A stretch of 64,000 bases of DNA from Vespula vulgaris. Lineage: Eukaryota; Arthropoda; Insecta; Hymenoptera; Vespidae. Below are positions 54,303-64,000 of the stretch, in pieces. The translations under genes and the position numbers were made by a program. Location: positions 4,300,814 to 4,364,813 of the forward strand of contig NC_066602.1 in NCBI RefSeq assembly GCF_905475345.1, in the 5' to 3' direction. Under the pieces are notes generated by a model. The model did no database searches. It had not been told where the DNA came from and saw nothing but the letters and a program-made list of their open reading frames with translations. Positions within the stretch are counted from its first letter, which is position 1, and every line of letters begins with the position of its first letter.

Positions 54303-56341
54303 ATTGATCCCATAAATGTTTATTTATCTGTAATAAAAATAATAGCTTGAAGAGAAAAGTTCAAACTCTTAGTAAACGAGTTTCTAAGAGTAATTTGTTC
54401 CGTAGAAAATTATATCGTGGAATATTTTCTTAAGAACCAAAAATAATTGATACTTTATTCTTACATATAACATTTGTAGTAGTAAATTATGGTATATATG
54501 CTAACAAATGTGAAATTACTCGATGCCTTTATTATTGTCGACGTTCAACTTCCTATATCTTTCATGCAAGATCTAACACTTAATGGATAACCTAAATGTA
54601 AATCTAAATGCAAGCTTGCAATTACCATATGGAATACGATATTAAATACGAACATATATAATAATTTAAATAATATAATAAATTATGAGTTATTCAAATT
54701 TTGTCTATTATAAATGAATATTTGAAAATTGTTAAATTTTATAAATATTATCATAATTATAAAGTAAATTTTACGTCTCAGAGAAATACTTTTCCATAGA
54801 ATACGCTTATTTTAGGTATAACCAAAGAAACCCGATAACTGGTGACGTGTATTAACAATAATTTTCTAATTGAACATTTGAAATAAAGCAAATTAATATG
54901 TCCATTTTCCTAATAAAAATATTCATATTATTTTGTTCGTTATATATCCCTAACGAAGATTAACTAGAAAGTGTTATACTCACTGGACAATTAAAAAATT
55001 ATATCTCCCGATTTATTACCAACAGTTGTCATTTTGAGAACATCACTTAGAGAAATCTATCACTTCGTCTGCTTCATAATTCGTCCATATTTTTGACTAA
55101 AGCGAACGGATAAATAAGCATTTAAAAAAGAATCTTGCAAATATTATATTCTAGCAATTAAAATATTTCATTCGAATGTTTTTCTTTAAAACAGTTTAAT
55201 GTCAATTCAATGATGCACAAATTCACACCCCGTAAATTGCTGCAGTTGTTGAGTTTTCACTTGAAGTTAACCGTGTTGCACATGCAAATAAAACTTAGAT
55301 AAAAGCACTATGAATAACATCGAATAATAATTCACGAATCTAACCATAGATTTTAATTTATATGGAAAAATATTAATAAGGTCATCCTCAAAATTGCAAG
55401 GAACGCGTGATACTTGAATAAGTGTATACGTTGTTGCCACAAGCATCGTTTGTTTCTTCCAATGCTGCCAATATAAAAAAGAAAACATACAGATGCGATC
55501 ATTTTCCAAAGACAAGGAGAGGGAAAGAGTTTATAGGTTCTTTAGAAACTCTTTATTCTCTCATGTTTCAGACTATACTAAGCCTTATCCTATGGCGACG
55601 CCTTACATCGACGCATTTTCAGCGTCCTCTGTTTCCAGTACTGAAACTAATTTTTTCTAAAAAGTATATGATTGGTTTACATTCATACGTGTAACCATTT
55701 GATTAATCTTTAAAACAATTATTTTAATTTCGATGGAAATTCAAATAATTCTTTGTATTTTCTTCCTATTGGTCGATGAGTAAACGATTGTTTTTAACAA
55801 CCAATGGCAACGCTAAGAAACTACCTTCTTGTAGCTTGTTTCAACCAATAACGTACGCGAATTAGCTTTTTCTATAATTTTTAAATTTAAATTACTTTAT
55901 GTCTCTCTCTCTTTGTCTCTCTCTCCTTCTTCCTTCTCTCTTTTTTAATTATTTTGTATAAATATACGATAAAAGAATTATTTGAATAAAAACTATTAAA
56001 TATAGATTAGAGTAAAGAATTTTTTCTTGGAAAATTGTTATTCCTTATTTTTTCTAGTTCAACATGAAGTTAGAAACATTATTATAAAGAAATATTGTAT
56101 TATTTTACTTTTTGTTTTGTTTATATTTGGTATTATTAGAATATATTTTTATCATATTTAATTTGAAACATTAACGATAATAAATTAATTTTCTCGATTG
56201 TGATCGATTAAAAAGTAACTAACGTCAGATCTAAGTAAGAGCGCGATTACAAAAGCGTGCGTACTGAACTATTGAGTTTTTCAATGTGATTGTTCTCTTT
56301 GTCAAAATAGTTTCTGAAATGTGATTCTTCATTAACGTGTA
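54303..56341. other. Divergent upstream region of SETD2 and ATM
   Basis: Contains the SETD2 leader (UTR intron acceptor at 54328; candidate donor GTGAGTAT at 54983) and the ATM leader. No TATA box is obvious. The open frames at 55267-55515 (minus) and 55422-55694 (plus) overlap each other and match nothing recognisable. A CT-rich patch lies at about 55904-55940. Confidence 0.55.
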
Positions 56342-59300
56342 ATGAAAATGTCGCGTGTTTTGGAAAAAGTAATTACAATTGCTCAACTTGCCGATAGTAC
56401 GAAAGTAACAGAAAAAAGGGTAAAGCAAACTGATTATTGTATCTTTTGAAAACATATATAACAAAGATGTACAAGATTTTTCTTCTTTATACTTAGAAAT
56501 GTATTTCGCTATTATTGGAACTCTATGGGAGTAAAGAGATAATTAATGAAATAAGTAAATATTCTGAAGATAACAACGATGCAACTGTCAGTTGGTGGAA
56601 TATTTTTACTATCATACATAAACTAATTTTATACGTAGGTACTACATTTGCTTGTAATCATTTTGACGTATTTGTATCGTATTATGTTTGTCCTTTTTCT
56701 TTTTTTGTATAGGAAGCTGATAGACTTGCTACGAAAGATATGAATAAAACTGATATGAAAAGACAAAACATTTGTAATGTTTTATTAAATACGATACGTT
56801 ATTCTCATGAATCTAGAACATTGACTTTAAAATGCAATGGTTTAATACAACGGGTGCTTGAGATATTGCAGAATAGAAAATATTTATCTTATTGCAATAC
56901 TTATTTGAATATATTAATTACTTATATAATTCCAGTTCGGTTATACCAAATAAATATATCTCCAGAGCAATGGAAAGAATTATTAACAGCATGTGTCAGT
57001 TTGTATAAGGATGCATTTGCATCTATCAACAAATGTATTCTAATAGATACTATTGAAATGATAATACAATATGCATATATGTATTCGAATATATTATTAG
57101 AAGTTAAAAAATTATTACCATTTTTAGGTAATATCTTATATCATTAATAACTCTTTTAATATAAAATTTGTTTCTGCATTATATTTAATATTATTTATTA
57201 TTATTTACTATTTCAGCAAGTATTTTATCAGATTCTAAAATTTTGGAACAAATAGAAGAGTCTGCTTACAAACTGACTAATACAATGTGTCATCAAATCG
57301 CAACTGAAAATAGAATAATGCTATGTCAATTTAGTGAAGATATTTTGCCAAAGATATTTGGTTTAAATAGCTATGATGAAAAATATAAGTTCATGCTACT
57401 ATTTGTACAAATTCATCATCCTGAAGGAGTTCATCAAGAAAATGATGGAGCGTTTGCTTGTAATTGGTCTACATGGAATAGTATACTTAGAAGCATGTAC
57501 GAAATAATTTTGAAAGATTCTAAAAAAGGAATATTATCCAAACATTTTTTGCAATTTGCAAGCGAAGGTATTTCTTTATTTATTTACAATAAAATTGTAT
57601 ATATTATATTGCTTAATATAAACTAATCATTTTGTATAATTTTTCTAAAGTATTCAATCAAGTGCTTCAAAACCCTGGTACTATTTGGGGATTGTGTAAT
57701 TCTACCGAACTTTATTCACAACCGGTCAAACGAAGATGCATTTCCATTAGTAGTCCAATTGATATGATAGATCATGATGATGTAGAAGAAGCATGGCCCA
57801 TGATTCAAATATTAACAGTACTCTTTGCAAAATATCCTAAAAGAATAAAATCGGATGATTTTATATCTCTTTTAAAAATATTGGATACTTATTTAACGCA
57901 ATCGTCTAAACATGTTAAAGTTATAGACAGTTTGTATAACTTATGTACTGTTCTTATGGAAATAGGACAATTATTTTTGAATATTCCTGAAAGATACAAT
58001 GTGCATTGGTATAACATATGGGATAATCTTTTAAGGTATTTAGTTATTGTATTATATTAAATAAATCATTTATATAATTGAATGTAGAGTAATACTTGTA
58101 TCAGATATTGTTACGTATCTTTTTATTATTTATTTTACAGATCTCTTAATACCAATCAAAGTGAGATCTCTGCACATAGACTTGCTCAGTGTTTCATAAA
58201 ATATGGAAAGATGAGAAATACAAATTCACTTTTTGCTTTATATATGTCTCAAACGATCAGATGGTCTCCTAATAGTTTAAAAACATTAATACTATGTTGC
58301 GAAAATACACCTCTACCGGATGACGTACCAATGTTTAATACGAATTTACATTCGTCAATGTTAAATACGCGTTCTGTTAAATTACATTTCATAGAGTGGT
58401 TATTAAACACTCCATGGTTTAAAGTTCCTTCGACAATATTCATTGAAAGTTTGTGTAATATATTGATTGGTATTCCAGTGAAATTCTTTCATGAAAATAA
58501 TACAACATTTAAAACATCTGGATTAACTTTACCTATTCGTGAAGATTCCTATTTACAGGAATTTCTATATGACTGTCCACAATCCTTATCTTATAAAAAT
58601 ATAGAAACATGCAATTTAGCATTAACATTCCAAATTAATTTATTCACAATGGTAACAACAGAGACTGTTGATTCGCAAGAACATTTACAAGAGTCGCTTG
58701 CTAAAGCAAACGTAAATATAATAGATTTGAAAGATATTCTTGTAATTTTAAAAAAGTATTTATATGATATTATCGATAAAAAGAATGAAAACAATGATAT
58801 ACGAACGATAATAATGAAAATTACACTTGCAGGTAAAGTTGCGACTACTGTGAAAAAAATGAATATACTCATGGAAGATACCGAAATTCACTTTATTATG
58901 TGTCTAATAAACGATTGTTTGCAGCATGCTTATAGCTTATTAGAAAACATTAAATTGTCCAAAAATAATCATAAATATCTCATCGATATAACTAAAGCAT
59001 TTCTAATTTTATACAAAACGTTTTGTTCTGCATATACAGATATGACAAAGATCATTATTTCTTTGTCGACTGCAGAGATATTACGAAATTTATTTGATTT
59101 ACTTAATATTGAAGATGACAACAATTTCACCTATCACGAAATTCGCCGTTACAACGATAATTTTGATATATTTCAAAATAAAAATAAACATTCCAACAAT
59201 GACCAAGTAAATTACAAGAATAATGATATATGTAGCCTGAATACTATCAGAATAAAAACTATAAAAACTTTGACATTATTTTGTTGCATGAATACAGGAA

Positions 59301-62300
59301 AAGAAAGACCAAAAATTCAACTAGATTTAATGAGCAATCTGATGACCATTGATAATTATGATTTGTCATTTGTAATAGATTTTAAAATGGCAATGATAGT
59401 GCTGGAGTCATTCACACAATATGACAAAGAGATGCTACATGAAAAGTATAAAGATGCTCCAGTTTTATTTCTATTGGATTTATTCCAAAAATGTAAAGAA
59501 GATGAAAAATATGTACGATACGTACTCAAAATTCTACCTTATTTTATCGAATATACTGCCAGTTATGATTATGATCTAACTGTAATAATGAGTACCATCT
59601 TTAATTTTTGTAAGCTTCTTAATAATAAGAAATTTGGACCAATCGTACATATTGATTTCTTGGAATGTCTTGCAAGAATTATTGAAATTAAACCATTATT
59701 AATGAGGCATAAACAGTATACTCAGTGTCAGTACAAATTATGGTTTGTTATTGAAAATTTATTAACGTATATGCAGAATCCTCTTCATATATTACGATTA
59801 AAAGCAATTAAATGTATGCAAAAATTATATTTTTCAAAATGTATAGAATATGAAAGGAAAATTTCCTTTTTTGAGAAATTGGAAAATGCTGCTATTAATT
59901 TACTATCCATTGAAAAAAGAAGTTATAATAACGAAATGGATGAAATAGAAACTAGAACAGCGAGTGCATTGTTAATATTTGCAACTATTATTTGTACTTC
60001 TAGTACGCTTCAAAGCAATGCTTTAGTAGCAATATTACAATTGGTGGAGAATAAACAAGTAAAATTAAAAACAGTACAAAAATTATTGCATAGTATAAGA
60101 AAGCAATCGGAACATGTGCTATCTAATGAAGATAATCTGGCTCATATGTTATCGTACTGGTTGAAGATGAATCATACCATGCAAACATTTCCATGGGAAA
60201 TGACTCAATGTGAATCTCAAGAAGAATTTTATAAAACACATATTAATACTATAGTGTTTACTGAGATCCAGAATTTCAATATCACGAATGCAAAACAACT
60301 TTGTACTTATGTTGGATATAACTTCAATGATGTTTTTAAAAATATTTTTGCACAAGTCTTATCATGGTTACTTTCTTTGATTTGTCAAAAGACTCAAAAG
60401 AATTCTATCGATGCTAAACGTGCAGATGATCTGCTTCATGAACTGATGTTAAATCAAGAGAACTTTGAAACAATCGATATAGATTTTTCTAATCTATTTA
60501 AAACTAATTTTGACAAAATTATTGTAAATATTATTATGAGATTGCACGATGAGAAACATTTTCATCAAATGTTTCAATTACAATATAAATTTCCATATGC
60601 TAATCCACCTGTTTTGAGTAAAACTGATGCGAATGATTGTCTACAATATATAGAAGAACATTTTATTTCCTCTAAATCATTGCAATATTATTTGGCAACC
60701 AAAGGAATAAATAAATTACAGAAAATATTGATGAATCTAGTAAACAATATTTATGACATGAAATTTACCGAACACAAGTTAAAATCTTTACATCAGTATA
60801 TCTATTTTTGTACTATTATAATGGAAGGATCGAAATTTAATTATTTCGATTCAATATCGATATATCTTATCAGAGAAATTAGTTATAGTTTAATTCATTT
60901 TATCAAAGACAAAAATGATATACTATCGGAAACAGCCTGCAAATATTTTCAAATATTCCTGAAATATATTTTACCTGAACGACATGCAGAAATTGAAAAA
61001 CATTTGAATTATTACGTTACCATGTTAGTTCCTGTTGCTCAATTGGAGAAAACACCTATTGCCATAGAGCTACTTGAGTACTTGATAATTGAACAGAATG
61101 AATTGTTTAGTAATGCAATAGCAAAATTAAATACATTTCCTAATCTACCAAAATTTCAACGAATATTGAACGTATATAATTCTCTGAAATATAAAGATGG
61201 AAAAAAATATAATTTAGAGGAAGAAATTCAACACTTTTTAAATGCGACAAATCAAAAGATTGTAAACTGTAATATGGAAAGTGTAGCATATTTGAAGCTT
61301 CAATTATTAACTAGAAGAAACGAATTACAAGAATTGTACAATAAACTGGACAATAGTTCTATGCAAAATTATAATTTACTACATCAATTGATATGTAGAT
61401 TATTGGAGATCATTAAAAGATCTAATCAAGCCACTTCGATAGAAGCTACAAAATGTCTGGGACAATTAGGTCCTATTGATCTAGGAACAACAATTCTTTA
61501 TAATAAAAAGAGTTGTCTAAAGCAGAATGCAGATATAAGCAATATGTTAACATACGAAATAATAACATTACTAACAGAATTTTTAATTGATAATAACATC
61601 AAACTTCGTACGGCTAGTGCTAATGCTTTAGATATGATACTATCATCTATATGGGGACAACAAATTTTAGATAAAAAGAACTTTAAAGCAATACGACAAG
61701 TGTTAATTGATTGTTCAAGATCTCCGTTAAGTTTAGATTATATACGTCCATTTATACATGAAGTAAAAAATCTTAACAAGAATAAAATAACCCTTGATCA
61801 AATTGCTTGTGATAAATATATTAAGAAGGATAATTCAATTTGGATAGAGACATCAAATATTCCTTATGCTGAATGGATCGTACAAATCACATGCAATATC
61901 ATTGAATGTTTTTCTGACTATTACCTTGAAGATTTAATACCTGTTTGCAAATTAAGCATAGAAATGTGCGAATTAATACTACCAAGAATCATATTTCTAA
62001 TAATGTATATTAATAAAGAATTAGCAATCACAGTATCTCATCGTATTAACGGATTTTTCTTTTTTCATTTCAATGATAAGAATCAGTCTATTCATGGTTT
62101 ACTCCATTCATCGCAATACATTGTACATTGTGATCGTAATATAGTATATTTTATGTTGAACTTAGTCAATTTTATTAGGACACAAGCAGTTGAAAACATT
62201 CCTTTAGAATTGGACTTTGTATACATAGCCAAAGCTGCTCAATATTGTTCGGCATATTTTACTGCTTGCCTTTACGCAGAACTATCTTGTGAATCATTAT

Positions 62301-62586
62301 TGATAGAACCTCGTGATTTTAGTACAGTTACCAAAATTGATTATGCCTATGAATGTGACCCTGTACTTGGAAGAACGTTACAAAATATTCTTAGAGATGC
62401 TTCCTCCAAAATTGGTGATCCAGATGCTATTCGTGGTTGTGGTTCTTCACATTTACAAGATAGTTTCTCTCGTGTTCAATACTACATACAAATGCATGAG
62501 TGGGATAAAGTGTTACTAATAAAAGATATAGAACTATCTTCTGGCAATAAAACAGCTATTGAAGGTACTCCAATCGCATATATATA

Positions 62587-62617
<31 letters not shown>

Positions 62618-64000
62618 GCATATACAATATGTGTGTATGTGTGTGTAATATTATCAAATGATTTTTACTAATCAACCATTTAATTTATATTATAGAGATG
62701 ATCGATGCATTGCAACAATTAGGATTTCATTATTTATTAGGACATTATATATCTACAATGAGTACATCTACCAAAGAAATGAGTAATGATGTTCAATTGG
62801 AATGTGCATGGCGACTTAGTAATTGGGATATACCAATATTTCCTCAAATTATGCAATCTCTATGTGGAAACAATATGAAATTAAAACTGTCCGAATCTGA
62901 CTATTATTTATATCACTTCTATGCATTAAGATGTTTTCACGAAAAAGATGAATTAGGTGTCAAAAATGCAATTAAGTGTGCACGAGTGTGTATAATAAAA
63001 GCTCTATCTAATATTAATTTAGGTAAGAAATCATAGCAATCTATATGCAATCTTTTAAATCTTATATTTTATAATTTAACAAATTTATATTGCAGAGTAT
63101 AATAAAGAAATTTATGGGAAGTTAACACAACTTCAAATGCTTTCCGAAATAGAAGAACTATGTTTAACAAAATCTGAGGATTATTCTAAAGTTCTGCGAA
63201 AGTGGCAGCAATGTGATATCACAAATTTTAACGAATTTCAATACACTGAGCCAATCTTAACACAGAGATCTATTATGTATCAAATAAATGATACATTATG
63301 TAATAATTCTATTATCAAAAATGAACTTGTTGACACGCATATAAAAATTGCTGAAATTGCGCGAAATCAAGGACATTTACAAATAGCTGCACGTGCATTA
63401 GGTATATATGAGATGTATAATAATTACTTATATTATTAAAAGTGCTATGTGTTATTTATACGTTTTCTTTTTTTTCTTATTAGGTACCTTAGCAAAACAA
63501 AATGAAGTACCTTCAAAATTTATAGATTTGTTGGATTATCAAGAATCCTTATTGGCATGGAAGAGGAATGATTATGAAATCAGTCGATACCTTTTACGTA
63601 AATTAATTCATAGAAAATCTATAGATCCAGTTTTGCAAGCCCGCGTTCTTCGTATTTATGGAAATTGGATGGCTGAAACAAAATCTGAAAATCCTCAGGT
63701 AATGATCACGATTATATTCTGAATTTATAATAATGAAAATAAAATATGTTAACAATATTTCTAATTTATAGACTGTCATAGAAAATTACTATCAAGAATC
63801 AATAAAAATAAGTAAGTCGATAAAAAACAAAACGTTTGATGTTATTAAAAATGTACATGACACACAAGTCGCTTTGGCTAGATTTGCAGATGCTCAATTT
63901 GAACATGTTAAAATGTATATGAAATCTCCACAATTTAAGAGTTTGAAGAAATGTGTAGAATATTCATGTAGTGTTGTCAAATATGATTCGACATTACAAG
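56342..64000 (+). CDS. tefu: ATM (telomere fusion) PI3K-like protein kinase, N-terminal part
   Basis: Exons 56342-56419, 56497-56634, 56713-57127, 57217-57567, 57651-58035, 58141-62564, 62696-63022, 63096-63401, 63484-63698 and 63772 onward are phase-consistent, giving 2289 residues up to the window edge. An in-frame TAA lies two codons before the first ATG. The start region (KRKCISLLLELYGSKEIINE) and the alpha-helical HEAT-like body fit ATM. Two FAT-domain signatures are diagnostic: KIGDPDAIRGCGSSHLQDSF and VALARFADAQFEHVKMYMKS. ATM senses DNA double-strand breaks and protects telomeres in flies. The kinase domain and FATC lie beyond 64000, so this gene is incomplete here. One exon alone holds 1474 codons. 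Confidence 0.9.
62584..62625. repeat. TA/TG microsatellite in ATM intron
   Basis: TATATGTGTG and TA units directly after the donor of the 4.4 kb ATM exon. It keeps the frame open past the donor, so an automatic open-frame end at 62671 is misleading. Confidence 0.7.

Noticed and set aside
55267..55694. Two overlapping open frames between SETD2 and ATM
   Set aside because: They lie on opposite strands, lack recognisable motifs, and fall in the shared upstream region.
62565..62671. Extension of the long ATM exon to a stop at 62671
   Set aside because: The frame continues only through a TA/TG microsatellite; a good donor at 62565 and an in-phase acceptor before 62696 give the conserved continuation.

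Overview
The window reads as nuclear DNA of an insect, most likely a hymenopteran (bee, wasp or ant). This rests on very AT-rich introns and spacers, abundant GA, AT, AAT and GAA microsatellites, short GT-AG introns, and proteins that closely match insect families. The order is an inference from general look, not from a database search. No prokaryotic features, CRISPR arrays or intact transposons were recognised.

Layout. (1) 1-2125, plus strand: a cytochrome b5-related membrane fatty acid desaturase (Cyt-b5-r type), five coding exons, 432 aa, complete. (2) 3471-34150, minus strand: the single muscle myosin heavy chain gene (Mhc), the centrepiece. It has constitutive exons plus mutually exclusive clusters: 2 exon-3-type, 4 exon-7-type (nucleotide-pocket region), 5 relay exons (exon-9-type), 3 converter exons (exon-11-type), 2 S2-hinge exons (exon-15-type), and a skippable stop-containing penultimate exon that sets the C-terminus. 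A likely internal start for a headless myosin rod protein lies at the head of the first rod exon. (3) 34.2-39.2 kb: gene-poor spacer with satellites and the Mhc promoter. (4) 39250-40666, plus: a PIG-X-like GPI-anchor biosynthesis protein. (5) 40834-45304, minus: an SLC17-type major facilitator transporter, tail to tail with PIG-X. (6) 46313-46384, plus: tRNA-Trp(CCA). (7) 47597-54302, minus: SETD2/Set2 histone H3K36 methyltransferase (AWS, SET, post-SET, WW, SRI), 13 coding exons, 1838 aa. (8) 56342 to the window end, plus: ATM (tefu) kinase, N-terminal part only, divergent from SETD2 and cut off inside the FAT domain.

How it fits together. Exon boundaries were worked out by hand from splice motifs, and reading phases close for every gene. 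The Mhc combination with the long C-terminus gives 1969 aa. Potential Mhc isoforms are 2x4x5x3x2x2 = 480, the same total I recall for Drosophila (2x4x3x5x2x2), but with the relay and converter numbers exchanged. Two of the three converter exons appear to use GC rather than GT 5' splice sites. The other genes are ordinary housekeeping loci; SETD2 and ATM share a divergent upstream region of about 2 kb.
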